From UBA2377 sp964525935 (lineage in GTDB: Bacteria > Verrucomicrobiota > Verrucomicrobiia > Opitutales > Opitutaceae), in the NCBI GenBank assembly GCA_964525935.1, contig CAZGJZ010000004.1, forward strand, positions 62,001 through 126,000: a stretch of DNA of 64,000 nucleotides, read 5' to 3'. Made by a program: the position numbers and the translations under genes. Below, in pieces: positions 27,259 through 35,928 of this stretch. Within the stretch, counting starts at the first letter, position 1. Every line of letters starts with the position of its first letter. The notes under the pieces are model-generated. The model was not told the origin of the DNA. It did not search any database and saw only the letters and a list, made by a program, of their open reading frames with translations.

Positions 27259-27366
27259 GGGGTATGAGTTCAGGCGGATGCCGCTGGCTTGCAAGCGACG
27301 AGCTTGCCGGGAGAGCAAAGTCCGGGGGCAGAGATCCCGGCTACCACAAGCCACGGGGCGACGGCC

Positions 27367-27957
27367 TCACTTCACCCACTTGCAGATGTAGGCGTCGAGG
27401 GCGTCGACGAAGGCGTTGTCGATGCGCTCGTCCTCCTCGGCGACCTTGGAGGAATCGGCCGGGGAAAAAGGCTTGCCGACGGGCGAGAAGACCTGGGCGT
27501 CGGCGATGACGCCTTTTTGGTAGATGCGTTCGCTGCGGACCTTGCCGTCGGCGTAATAGGACAGCGCACTGCCCTGCCACTCGCCGTCGATGAAGGCGCC
27601 GCGAAACTTGAGTTTTCCTTTGCTGCGCGGGCCGGAGACGGCGGGGTTCCACATCGTGACGGCGCCGGAGAACATGCCGTTGCTGTAGCTGATCTCGACG
27701 ATCTTGATGCCTTCGTCATCCCAAAAGGTCCACTGGCCGTCGGGCTTGCCGTTGCGAAACTCGCCCTCGGCCTGCTTGGTCGAGGGGTTCGACCAGATCT
27801 CGATGTGGCCGTGATAAACGTTGCCGACCCTGGCGCCGCGCACTTCGGGCGGAACGGGTTTGCCGGGCTTGGGCTGATCCGCAGCGAGCGCCGGAGCCAG
27901 ACTGCCGCCGAGGCAAAGCAATGAAACGAGCAAGGCGTGGCGCAGACGGATCAGCAT
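27367..27957 (-). CDS. Exported MORN-repeat-like protein
   Basis: From ATG 27957 the product is 196 residues with a signal peptide (ALLVSLLCLGGSLAPALAA). Repeated units such as GEFRNGKPDGQWTFWDDEG and FRGAFIDGEWQGSALSYYADG resemble MORN/YwqK-type repeats. The rest is low in motif content. Its role is unknown; it is probably periplasmic and could be a structural or accessory protein. It is placed between a toroid-like secreted protein and an aminotransferase gene in the same orientation. Confidence 0.6.
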   Translation of the reverse strand: MLIRLRHALLVSLLCLGGSLAPALAADQPKPGKPVPPEVRGARVGNVYHGHIEIWSNPSTKQAEGEFRNGKPDGQWTFWDDEGIKIVEISYSNGMFSGAVTMWNPAVSGPRSKGKLKFRGAFIDGEWQGSALSYYADGKVRSERIYQKGVIADAQVFSPVGKPFSPADSSKVAEEDERIDNAFVDALDAYICKWVK

Positions 27958-28041
27958 GGCGATTGCCGGCGAGGCTGAAAGTGCCCCGGGGCCGCGCAAG
28001 CCGGGAACGCGGATATGGGGAATAGACCCCGGATGGAGAAA

Positions 28042-29271
28042 CTAGCGGGCGAATTGCGCGGCGACCGTGCGGATGGCGCGCGCGACCTTGCCGATGTAGG
28101 CATCGGACATCGCTTCGTTGATCGGCAGGGTGACGCCGTCGGTCAGAATGGCCTCGGCGACGGGGCAGCTGACCTTGGTGTAGTCCATCTGGGTGAGGCC
28201 GAAGTCGCGGACCGGCCAGGCGCCGCCGAAGAAATTGTGGTTTTGGAAAACCTTGTAGCGATAGACGGGCATCGGGATGTAGCCGGCGTTGGCGGCGACG
28301 CCCTGGGCCTTGAGCGCGGCGACGAAATCGGCGCGGGAGACGCTCAGCTGCGGGAGGTCGAGGCGCAGGAAATAAAACCAATAACTGTGGTAATCGCCGG
28401 GACGCACGAGCGGCGGGAGCACGCCGGGCGCGCCGGTGATGAGTGACGTGAGCAAGTCGCCCGCATGGTGGCGACGGGCGACGATGTCGTCGTGTTTGCC
28501 GAGTTGCGCGACGCAGACGGCGGACTCGGGCTCGCTCATGCGGTAGTTGGGCGCGAGTTCCTCGGGGTCGCGGGTGCCGGCGACGCGATCGTAGCATTTG
28601 TCGCCCCACTTGGAGAGGCCGTTGCCGTAGGTGTCGCGGTTGGTGCCCACCACCCCGCCGTCGCCGCAGGCGATGTGCTTGAAGTCGTTGAACGAGTAGC
28701 AACCGAAGTCACCCATGAGGCCGACGCGCGTGCCTTGGTGGCGGGCGCCCCAGGATTGCGCGCAGTCCTCGATGACGGCGAGGTTGTGCTCGCGCGCGAT
28801 GGCGAGGAGGGAGGTCATGTCGCAGGCGTTGCCCGCGAGGTGAACGGCCATGATGGCACGGGTCTTCGGCGTGATGGCGCGACGCACCGCGGCGGGGTCG
28901 AGATTGTAGGTGCGCGGATCGAGGTCGGCGAAGACCGGCACGCCCTGCTGGTAAATGATGCCGATGACGGAACCCATGTCGGTGATGGGCGAGAGGATGA
29001 TTTCCTCGCCGGGCTTGAGGCGGAGGGCGGCAACGGCGATGTGCAGCGAGGCGGAGCCGGAGGAGCAGGGGAAGAGGTGCTTCAGCGGGTAATGCTGGCG
29101 GAAGTCGGCGAGGAGGGTGTTGGTCTGCGGCCCGTTCCAGTAGAAGAGGGATTTTTGCTTCACCATTTCGGTGAGGCGGGCGAGTTCGGCGGCGCCCCAG
29201 CGAACAGGTTGCGGGACGGGTTCGTCGACGATGGGGGTGACTGCGGACGGGGTGGCGGCGGAGGTGCTCAT
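28042..29271 (-). CDS. DegT/DnrJ/EryC1/StrS-type PLP aminotransferase 2
   Basis: This 409-residue protein has family blocks CSSGSASLHIAVAALRLKPG, VIEDCAQSWGARHQGTRVG and CYSFNDFKHIACGDGG, where the Lys is the PLP-binding residue. It is clearly different from the 17039 enzyme, so it is not a recent duplicate. Members transaminate keto-sugars or keto-inositols, mostly with glutamate or glutamine as donor. Inside a locus with dehydratases and an aldolase, a catabolic role in an amino sugar or aminocyclitol route is possible. Confidence 0.85.
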   Translation of the reverse strand: MSTSAATPSAVTPIVDEPVPQPVRWGAAELARLTEMVKQKSLFYWNGPQTNTLLADFRQHYPLKHLFPCSSGSASLHIAVAALRLKPGEEIILSPITDMGSVIGIIYQQGVPVFADLDPRTYNLDPAAVRRAITPKTRAIMAVHLAGNACDMTSLLAIAREHNLAVIEDCAQSWGARHQGTRVGLMGDFGCYSFNDFKHIACGDGGVVGTNRDTYGNGLSKWGDKCYDRVAGTRDPEELAPNYRMSEPESAVCVAQLGKHDDIVARRHHAGDLLTSLITGAPGVLPPLVRPGDYHSYWFYFLRLDLPQLSVSRADFVAALKAQGVAANAGYIPMPVYRYKVFQNHNFFGGAWPVRDFGLTQMDYTKVSCPVAEAILTDGVTLPINEAMSDAYIGKVARAIRTVAAQFAR

Positions 29272-29313
29272 GGAGAAATGATGAAGGTGGTGTAAGGATG
29301 AGGGGAGTCGGAA

Positions 29314-30150
29314 TTAATCGGCCGGGGCGTATTCCCCGCGGGCGTTCCAGCCCGGATACCAGGCTTCCAGCGCGGCGAGCGTCTGGCGGGTGTAATAGGG
29401 ATGATGCGGCGGCGGAAAGCGGAACAGGCAGCGCTGCTCGGCGGTGAACGAGGCGATCACCGCCTTGAACATCGGATCGGTGCCGATGTTGGTGTAATGC
29501 ACGAAACCCTCGAAAACGTGATCAGCGCGACCAAGGCCCCAGCCCCAGGTGAAGCGCTGGCCGCTGTCGGCCGTGAAGTCGCTGGCCGCGTGCCACGTGT
29601 AATTGTTGAAGATGCAGACGGTGCCGGGCGGGCAAACCAGCGGGACGGCTTTGCTGAGATCCTTGCCGTCGCGCGTGCGCACGAGGCGCAGCGGGGCGTT
29701 GCCAGCCTTCACTTCCTCGAGATGGATCCAAACGCCGAACTGACCAAACTCGCGGGCGGAGGTGGACATCGGCAGCAGCGAATTATTGCCGTTGTCGATG
29801 TGGCCCGGATCGTTGGCGACGAAGCCCGGATAGCGGGCCAGCAGACAGCCCACCCGGGCGTGGACGTCAGGAGTTTTGAGGAAACGCTTTCCGATTCGGA
29901 TCAATTCCGGATGGAGGTAGAGCTGCGACATGCGCAGATCCGGGTAAGGATAGGGAATGATTACCGAGCGATGCGGTGGCGGCGCGTGCTTCACCTCTTC
30001 CCAAGTCTGGAGCGAGCGGCGCTGCGCCGCCTGCAACGCGGGCAGTTCATCGTCAGGAATGAAACCCGGCAGAATAATGAAACCATCCGTCACCAACTGC
30101 TGAAACTGGGCTTCAGTGATCCGCTGGTGAGGATGGGTCGTGTAGTTCAT
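29314..30150 (-). CDS. Phytanoyl-CoA dioxygenase (PhyH)-family enzyme 2
   Basis: This 278-residue protein has NDPGHIDNGNN supplying the HxD iron ligands, NNYTWHAASDF the distal His and SGQRFTWGW the Arg for 2-oxoglutarate. It therefore looks catalytically intact. It shares only fold-level similarity with the protein at 24787. It precedes an aminotransferase gene by ~40 bases and follows an amidohydrolase-like gene, all on one strand, in keeping with a single metabolic locus. Substrate unknown. Confidence 0.8.
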   Translation of the reverse strand: MNYTTHPHQRITEAQFQQLVTDGFIILPGFIPDDELPALQAAQRRSLQTWEEVKHAPPPHRSVIIPYPYPDLRMSQLYLHPELIRIGKRFLKTPDVHARVGCLLARYPGFVANDPGHIDNGNNSLLPMSTSAREFGQFGVWIHLEEVKAGNAPLRLVRTRDGKDLSKAVPLVCPPGTVCIFNNYTWHAASDFTADSGQRFTWGWGLGRADHVFEGFVHYTNIGTDPMFKAVIASFTAEQRCLFRFPPPHHPYYTRQTLAALEAWYPGWNARGEYAPAD

Positions 30151-30195
30151 GGGGCGGGCACTCCGGCTCAGCCGAAAAAGCGAAGTGCACTCAGC

Positions 30196-30954
30196 TTAAA
30201 GGCCGAAGAAGCGCTTCGCGTTGGTGGAGCCGATCAAGGTTTTGGCGGATGCCGGGATTTTGGCGAAGTTAAGTTTTTCGACTTCGCCGCGCGTCGAGAG
30301 GAGCGGCGTGCACGTGCCGAGCAGGAGCCGGCGGGCGGGAATTTTTTGCAGGAGTGCCTCAAGCGTGTTGATCCACTCGCAGAAGGCGATGTCGGCGGAG
30401 AAATTGGCGTGCGCGGGTGCGAGTTTTTCGAGCTCGGGTTTGTAGATGCCCGTGAGCAGGACGTGGTGTTGCGGGAAGCGCTTGAGGAATGCGGCGAGGT
30501 CGGCGACGGGCACGCCCTTGATGCGAAGCGCGAAGTATTTGTGGCGTTCGTCCTCGAGGCGCACGTTGAGGACGAGCTTCAGCTTGGCCGCGGCGAGCGC
30601 CGCCATGAAGTCGGTGAGGCGCTTGGCGCGGAGTTTGTAGTTATGGTAATTCGGGAGAATCTTGACGGCGGTGAGGCCGGGGACGGCGGCCTGGCAGAGG
30701 GCGAGTTGCTCGCGCCAGTTGGGCAGCAAGGGATTGATGATCGGCACCGGCACGAGGGCCGGCGTGCGGCGGACGGCGGCGAAGAGATCGCGATTGGCCG
30801 GCATCGGGTCGGGCAGGAAAACGGCGCCGAGGTGCGACACGAGCGCGCGGCGGATGCCGTGGGCCGCAAGGTGGGCGGCAAGCTGCGGGGCGGTGCGCAC
30901 CGCGATGGGAGAAAACGGCCACGGGCCGAGGTTGACGTTGGAGTCGATGAGCAT
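30196..30954 (-). CDS. Amidohydrolase-2-like protein lacking the HxH motif
   Basis: This 252-residue protein begins MLIDSNVNLGPWPF. In amidohydrolase-2 TIM-barrel enzymes this position reads HxH, but here both residues are Asn (NVN). Later segments (VKILPNYHNYKL, HHVLLTGIYKPELEK, RLLLGTCTPLLSTRGEVEK) still follow the family fold. Metal binding is thus changed and the protein may be a non-metal or divergent enzyme. It lies 9 bases from the intact amidohydrolase gene at 30964, which suggests a paired function. Confidence 0.65.
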   Translation of the reverse strand: MLIDSNVNLGPWPFSPIAVRTAPQLAAHLAAHGIRRALVSHLGAVFLPDPMPANRDLFAAVRRTPALVPVPIINPLLPNWREQLALCQAAVPGLTAVKILPNYHNYKLRAKRLTDFMAALAAAKLKLVLNVRLEDERHKYFALRIKGVPVADLAAFLKRFPQHHVLLTGIYKPELEKLAPAHANFSADIAFCEWINTLEALLQKIPARRLLLGTCTPLLSTRGEVEKLNFAKIPASAKTLIGSTNAKRFFGL

Positions 30955-30963
30955 GGCGCGGGC

Positions 30964-31740
30964 TTAATTGAGTTTGAGATTGAGCAGGCGGGCGGTGTTG
31001 CCGAAGAGCAGTTTTTGTTTGTCCGCGGCGGAAAGGCCCGTGCCGAGGATGCGGCCGATGGTGACGGCGTTTTCGCGGATCGGGAGATCGGAACCGTAGA
31101 GAACCTTGTCGGCGCCGAGATGCTCGACGGCGTATTCGATGAGACCTTCCTCGGGAAAGCCGCCGGAGGTGTCGACGTGGACATTGGGCAGACCTTTGGC
31201 CTCGAGGACGCCGCGGAAACCGATGCCGGAGAGATGAGCCATGATGAGCTTCACGTCGGGGTTGCGCCGGGCGAAGCGGCAGGTGTCGGAGGGGTCGCTC
31301 TGACGCTTGCGGTCATGGATATTGGTGGTGCTCCAACTGTGCTGGAGCACGGGGAGATTGAAGGCGAGGGAGGCCTTGGCGACGTGGCGCATGCAGGAGT
31401 GCGCGGCGTTGTTGGCGATCTCGAGCTTGATGCCGCGAAAGCCCGGCAGCGCGGCGCAGCGCTCGGCCTCGGCCATGGTCGCGCGCTCGCCGAGGAGGGG
31501 ATTGAGGTAGCAGAACGCGGTGAAGTAGTCGGGGTGATCCTTCGCGATCTTCGCGCTCTGGTCGTTGATGATGCGGAGCTGGGCGGCGTTGGGTTTGTCG
31601 CCGAAGACCAGGACATCGCCCAGGGAAATCATGTGGACGATGCCGTGCCGGCGGCCGTGGGCGATGAGGCGCTGGACCTCGGCAGGCTTGGTGCCGGCCT
31701 TGAAGAAGACCGGGTGGGTATGAACGTCGATGATGCGCAT
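30964..31740 (-). CDS. Amidohydrolase-2 family metal-dependent hydrolase
   Basis: From ATG 31740 the product is 258 residues, of TIM-barrel type. MRIIDVHTHPVFF holds the HxH metal ligands, VKLIMAHLSG and the LYGSDLPI region hold further His and Asp ligands. The family includes decarboxylases and hydrolases of cyclic or aromatic acids and lactones. As the first gene of the minus-strand series it faces the TetR gene at 31830 across an 89-base divergent gap, so it is probably controlled by that regulator. Confidence 0.8.
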   Translation of the reverse strand: MRIIDVHTHPVFFKAGTKPAEVQRLIAHGRRHGIVHMISLGDVLVFGDKPNAAQLRIINDQSAKIAKDHPDYFTAFCYLNPLLGERATMAEAERCAALPGFRGIKLEIANNAAHSCMRHVAKASLAFNLPVLQHSWSTTNIHDRKRQSDPSDTCRFARRNPDVKLIMAHLSGIGFRGVLEAKGLPNVHVDTSGGFPEEGLIEYAVEHLGADKVLYGSDLPIRENAVTIGRILGTGLSAADKQKLLFGNTARLLNLKLN

Positions 31741-31818
31741 GAAAGTAAGACGGATGGGAGTGGGTTTCAGGCTAAAATTGGGAGAACATCGTGACAAGCG
31801 CCCGGATTGGATTTAGCG

Positions 31819-31825
31819 AAGGAGG
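31819..31825 (+). promoter_or_regulatory. Strong ribosome binding site of the TetR gene
   Basis: AAGGAGG, 4 bases before ATG 31830, is an almost ideal Shine-Dalgarno sequence. It decides the start in favour of 31830 over the in-frame start at 31791. Most neighbouring genes have weak or no such site. Confidence 0.75.
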
Positions 31826-31829
31826 CTTG

Positions 31830-32465
31830 ATGTCGAAGAAAGCGCCCAAAAAATCCCGCCGCCAAAAGGTGCCGGCCCGCGACCGGTTGCTGCGCGCAGC
31901 GATGGCGGAATTTGCACGCGCGGGCTATAACGGCACGACGGTGGACGAGATTGTCGGCGCGGCGCAGGTGAACAAGCGGATGGTTTACCACTACTTTGGC
32001 GACAAGGAGAAACTCTACCACGCCGTGCTGGCCGAGGCCTACCGCTCGCTGGAGCTGGTTGAGATCGACACCCTGGCGCATACGGCCGGCATCGATGCGC
32101 TGACGGCGGAGATCGTGCGCACCTATTTCAATTTCCTGCGCGACCACCCGGAATTCGTGCGCCTGCTGCTGTGGGAGAACCTCAACGACGGCGCCGGGCT
32201 GGCGAAGGCGGATTTTCGGTTGAGCAAGGATCCGATGCTCACGGCGCTGAGCCGGCTGCTGCACGATGGCATCGCGGCGGGCCGCATCCGGGCCGACATG
32301 GATGCACGCTACCTGCTGATCAGCCTCATCGGCCTGTGTCTCATCTACAGTTCCAACCGCTACACGCTGTCGCAGTCGCTGCGCCTTGACCTGGGGTCGC
32401 CGGCGGTCCGCGAGGCGGGCATCAAGCACGTCACGCGGCTGCTGCTCGACGGCATAAAGGCGTGA
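31830..32465 (+). CDS. TetR/AcrR-family transcriptional regulator
   Basis: This 211-residue protein has a basic N-terminus (KKAPKKSRRQK) followed by DRLLRAAMAEFARAGYNGTT and VDEIVGAAQVNKRMVYHYFGDKEKLYHAVL, the canonical TetR helix-turn-helix. The remainder is the helical ligand-binding and dimerisation domain. Members repress target operons until a ligand binds. It sits at the junction of the two oppositely directed gene series, and a 20-base palindrome lies 57 bases downstream of its stop and ahead of the epimerase-led operon, the natural place for its operator. Confidence 0.9.
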   Translation: MSKKAPKKSRRQKVPARDRLLRAAMAEFARAGYNGTTVDEIVGAAQVNKRMVYHYFGDKEKLYHAVLAEAYRSLELVEIDTLAHTAGIDALTAEIVRTYFNFLRDHPEFVRLLLWENLNDGAGLAKADFRLSKDPMLTALSRLLHDGIAAGRIRADMDARYLLISLIGLCLIYSSNRYTLSQSLRLDLGSPAVREAGIKHVTRLLLDGIKA

Positions 32466-32522
32466 ACAAGGGGCGGCCACGGGGCGGACCGTGAGGCGGG
32501 GGAAAGCCGGGGGCGAGTCAAA

Positions 32523-32542
32523 AAGTAACTAAAAGGTTACTT
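32523..32542. promoter_or_regulatory. Palindromic operator candidate upstream of epimerase operon
   Basis: AAGTAACTAAAAGGTTACTT has perfect 7-base arms around a 6-base centre, ~95 bases before the start at 32637. Its core resembles those at 16936 and 4840. It is probably bound by the TetR protein encoded just upstream; this is inference from position and symmetry. Confidence 0.55.
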
Positions 32543-32636
32543 GCGGTTTGACCTTGGCGAAAGCGCCCCGTTGAATGACGGCCCGTCGGGGTGAAATTGT
32601 TCCGACGCCTGCTGTCCAACCCGCGAAATTCCTCCC

Positions 32637-33674
32637 ATGCCCAAGACGCCCACCAACGACCACGAGATTGAGACCCTGCTTTCGCAACCCACCGCCGGCG
32701 CCATCGCGACCGTGCGCGCGCTGGACGGCGACTACATGGTGCTCGGGGTCGGCGGCAAGATGGGCACGTCGCTGGCGGTGATGTTGCGCCGGGCGCTCGA
32801 GGCGGCGGGCAAGCCGGCGGCGAAGGTTTACGGGGTATCGCGGTTCAGCCGGCCCGAGGCGAAGACGGAGCTGGAGAAGTTTGGCATCATCCCGGTGTCG
32901 TGCGATCTCGCCGACCCGGAGCAGGTGGCAAAGCTACCCGAGGTGGCGAACGTGCAGTATCTCGCCGGCCAGAAATTCGGCACCGACAGCGCGCCCGACG
33001 AGACGTGGATCCAGAACACGGTCGTGCCATCGCTGGTGGCGAAGAAATTCCGCGCCTCGCGCATCGTCGTCTTCTCGACGGGTTGCGTGTATCCCTTTTC
33101 GTCCACGGTCGGCGAGAGCAAGGGTGCGACGGAGGCGACGCCGGTGGCGTTCCTGGGCGAGTATGCGAGCACCTGCGTGGGACGCGAGCGGGTGTTCACG
33201 CACTATGCGCGCAAGCATGGCACGAAGCAGCTGATGTATCGCCTCAACTATTCGGTCGAGTTGCGCTACGGTGTGCTCGTCGATGTCGCCACGCGCGTGC
33301 TCGCCGGTGAGCCGATCGATATCACGATGGGCTATTTCAATCTCATCTGGCAGGGCGATGCGTGTGCGCGGGCCATTCAGTGCCTCGAGCACGTCGCCAA
33401 CCCGCCGAAGCTGCTCAACGTGACCGGCGCCGAGCGGCTCTCCATCCGCGCGATCGCGGAGCAGTTCGGCGTGCTGCTGGGCCGGACGCCGAAGTTCACC
33501 GGCCGCGAAGCCGAGGCGGCGTGGATCTCCGATGCGAGCGAGTCGATCCGGCTCTTCGGGCCGACCACGGTGTCGCTCGAAGCGATGATGCAGATGGTCG
33601 CCGACTACCTGCGCACCGGCGGCCGGTTGCTCGGCAAGCCCACCCATTTCGAAACCCGCGACGGAAAGTTTTAA
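32637..33674 (+). CDS. NAD-dependent epimerase/dehydratase-like protein
   Basis: This 345-residue Rossmann protein begins with VLGVGGKMGTSLAVMLRRAL, a GxGGxxG dinucleotide-binding loop. The expected YxxxK catalytic pair falls at EYASTCVGRERVF, where the Lys position is Cys. The Tyr is kept but the usual proton relay is broken, so it may bind NAD(P) without classical epimerase chemistry. FSTGCVYPFSSTVGE marks the Ser region. It is the first of six plus-strand genes behind an operator-like palindrome and 20 bases ahead of an aldolase-type gene. Confidence 0.72.
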   Translation: MPKTPTNDHEIETLLSQPTAGAIATVRALDGDYMVLGVGGKMGTSLAVMLRRALEAAGKPAAKVYGVSRFSRPEAKTELEKFGIIPVSCDLADPEQVAKLPEVANVQYLAGQKFGTDSAPDETWIQNTVVPSLVAKKFRASRIVVFSTGCVYPFSSTVGESKGATEATPVAFLGEYASTCVGRERVFTHYARKHGTKQLMYRLNYSVELRYGVLVDVATRVLAGEPIDITMGYFNLIWQGDACARAIQCLEHVANPPKLLNVTGAERLSIRAIAEQFGVLLGRTPKFTGREAEAAWISDASESIRLFGPTTVSLEAMMQMVADYLRTGGRLLGKPTHFETRDGKF

Positions 33675-33694
33675 TCCCTCAGCCTTTTTTGCCC

Positions 33695-34741
33695 ATGGAC
33701 CTCCGCACCCACTTACTCGCCGGCCACGTCATCCCCGCCCAGCCGCTGGCGCTGGACGCCAACCGCAAATTTTCCGAGCGCCACCAGCGCGCGATCACCC
33801 GCTACTATGTGGCATCGGGTATCGGCGGCCTCGCCGTGGGCGTGCACTCGACGCAGTTCGAGATCCGCGAGCCGCAACACGGGCTGTTCAAGCCGGTGCT
33901 CGAGCTGGCTTCGCGGACGATCGACGAGGAACTGGCGAAGTCGCCACGTCCGTTCATCAAGATTTCCGGCGTTTGCGGCAAAACCGAGCAGGCGTTGAAA
34001 GAGGCCGAGATCGCGCGCGGTTACGGCTACCAGGCGGGCTTGCTGAGCCTGTCGGCGTTTAAGAACGACACCGAGGATGCGATGATCGCGCACTGTCAGC
34101 GCGTGGCGGAGGTGATTCCGGTCGTCGGCTTTTACCTGCAACCCGCGGCGGGCGGACGGCTGCTCGGCTACTCGTTCTGGCGGCGGTTTGCGGAGATCAA
34201 GAACGTGGTCGCGATCAAGATCGCGCCGTTCAACCGCTACCAGACTATCGACGTCGTGCGCGCAGTGACCGAAGCCGGTCGCGACGACATCGCGATCTAC
34301 ACGGGCAACGACGACAGCATCGTGGTCGATCTGTTTACGCCATTCACGTTCGACGTTGGCGGCAAGAAAGTGACGCGCCGCATCGTCGGCGGGCTGCTCG
34401 GGCATTGGGGCGTGTGGACGAGCTCGGCGGTGAAGCTGCTCAACGACATCAAGGCCGCGCGGCAGAGCCGGCAGCTCGACGTGCAGTGGCTCGATACCGC
34501 GATCGCCGTGACCGACATGAATGCGGCGCTCTTTGACTCGGCGAACAAGTTTGCGGGGTGCATTCCCGGTATTTTGGAAATCCTGCGCCGCAACGGACTC
34601 GTGCCCTCGATCAACTGCCTGAACCCGCACGAAGTGCTCTCGCCCGGCCAGGCCGAGGATCTCACCCGCGTGTGTCGCGCGTATCCCGAACTGACGGATG
34701 ATGCTTTTATTGCCGCGAACCGCGACAAGTGGCTGAGTTGA
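33695..34741 (+). CDS. Dihydrodipicolinate synthase/N-acetylneuraminate lyase-family aldolase
   Basis: From ATG 33695 the product is 348 residues. The barrel shows SGIGGLAVGVHSTQFEIRE near the substrate loop, GFYLQPAAGG with the conserved Tyr, and NVVAIKIAPFNRY, whose Lys is the Schiff-base residue. The family cleaves or condenses pyruvate with aldehydes, as in KDG-type aldolases, and members also act as dehydratases. Together with two enolase-superfamily dehydratases in the same locus, cleavage of a 2-keto-3-deoxy acid is the simplest guess. It is 7 bases from the next gene. Confidence 0.85.
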   Translation: MDLRTHLLAGHVIPAQPLALDANRKFSERHQRAITRYYVASGIGGLAVGVHSTQFEIREPQHGLFKPVLELASRTIDEELAKSPRPFIKISGVCGKTEQALKEAEIARGYGYQAGLLSLSAFKNDTEDAMIAHCQRVAEVIPVVGFYLQPAAGGRLLGYSFWRRFAEIKNVVAIKIAPFNRYQTIDVVRAVTEAGRDDIAIYTGNDDSIVVDLFTPFTFDVGGKKVTRRIVGGLLGHWGVWTSSAVKLLNDIKAARQSRQLDVQWLDTAIAVTDMNAALFDSANKFAGCIPGILEILRRNGLVPSINCLNPHEVLSPGQAEDLTRVCRAYPELTDDAFIAANRDKWLS

Positions 34742-34748
34742 GCGAGCG

Positions 34749-35903
34749 ATGTCTACCCCGAAAAACTTCCCCGTGCCGCAATCCTGCGAGGAACTCCTCG
34801 CGCAGATGGTGGCACACCACACGGTCAACCCGTTCTTCGGTGGCAACGTGGGCGGCGAGGCGGCGCTGATCGCGCACCTCGAGAAACTGGCGCACGCCTG
34901 GGGCCTGCGCACGCGACGTTGCCCGGTGGCGGGGGGCGGAGAAAATCTGCTTATCCTCTGCGAAGTCGCCACGGATGCGCGCTGGCTGATGTTTGAGAGC
35001 CACCTCGATACCGTGAGCGTGGCGGGGATGACGGTCGATCCGTTCAACGTGAAGATCGAAAACGGTCGCATCTATGGCCGCGGCACCTGCGACACGAAGG
35101 GCTCGGGCGCGGCGATGTTCTGGGCGTTGCAAGATTACGCGCGCAGCGCGAACCGGAAGCACAATGTCGCGATGGTATTCGCGGCCGACGAGGAGGCGCG
35201 CATGACGGGCGCGCAGGCGTTTGCGGCGGGTGAATTGAAGGAATTTTTGCCGAAATTGGACGGCGTGATCGTAGGTGAACCCACGATGGTGCAGCCCGTG
35301 ACGGCGTCCAACGGTGTCATTCGCTGGAAAACGACCACGCGCGGTGTCGCAGTGCATTCGTCGGTGCCGTCGAAAGGACGCTCCGCGATTTCGGCGATGT
35401 TGAAAGTGGTCGAGACCCTGGAGTCGCGCTACGTGCCGAGCGTCACGCGCAGTCATCCGATGACGGGCCGCGCGGCATTCAGCGTGAACGTGATCCGCGG
35501 TGGCACGCAGGTGAATATCATTCCCGAGCGCTGTGAAATCGAATGCGACCGCCGCACGGTCCCCGGCGAAACCGCCGAACAAGTGCTGGCGGAGCGCGAA
35601 GCGGTATTGGCGGGTCTGCCGGTCGAGCACTCCGAGCTCTATGTGGTGCCCGCGATGGGCGACGAGCTTTCCCGAAAACTGCTGGCGCGGTTGCAGCCGG
35701 TGCTGGCGGCGCACGGTCTGGCCGGGGCAGGGCAGGGGGCGCCTTATGTGACGGATGCGAGTCACTATGCGGCGGCGGGTGCGCCGTCGATTGTGCTGGG
35801 GCCGGGGCATTTTGCGCAGGCGCACACGAAGGATGAATGGGTCGCGCAGGATCAACTCGCGCTCGCGACGAAAGTATATCGCGCCCTGCTGGCGACGGCG
35901 TGA
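34749..35903 (+). CDS. M20-family metallopeptidase/deacylase (ArgE/DapE-like)
   Basis: This 384-residue protein has MFESHLDTVSVAGMTVDPF with the first zinc His-Asp pair, GRGTCDTKGSGAAMF with the next metal Asp, VFAADEEARM with the catalytic and metal Glu pair, and SHYAAAGAPSIVLGPG near the C-terminus. A dimerisation domain is inserted in the middle. Members hydrolyse N-acyl amino acids, N-succinyl compounds or dipeptides. In this locus an N-deacylase for an acylated amino sugar or amino acid conjugate is plausible, but the substrate is not proven. Confidence 0.87.
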   Translation: MSTPKNFPVPQSCEELLAQMVAHHTVNPFFGGNVGGEAALIAHLEKLAHAWGLRTRRCPVAGGGENLLILCEVATDARWLMFESHLDTVSVAGMTVDPFNVKIENGRIYGRGTCDTKGSGAAMFWALQDYARSANRKHNVAMVFAADEEARMTGAQAFAAGELKEFLPKLDGVIVGEPTMVQPVTASNGVIRWKTTTRGVAVHSSVPSKGRSAISAMLKVVETLESRYVPSVTRSHPMTGRAAFSVNVIRGGTQVNIIPERCEIECDRRTVPGETAEQVLAEREAVLAGLPVEHSELYVVPAMGDELSRKLLARLQPVLAAHGLAGAGQGAPYVTDASHYAAAGAPSIVLGPGHFAQAHTKDEWVAQDQLALATKVYRALLATA

Positions 35904-35928
35904 GCTGAGTCCTTCGAGTAAGTTTTAC

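Noticed and set aside
29401..31794. A 797-residue plus-strand frame over the amidohydrolase and PhyH genes
   Set aside because: It is antisense to four genes with clear family motifs; in GC-rich DNA long opposite-strand frames are common, and its composition is rich in Gly, Asp, Glu and Val repeats with no domain.
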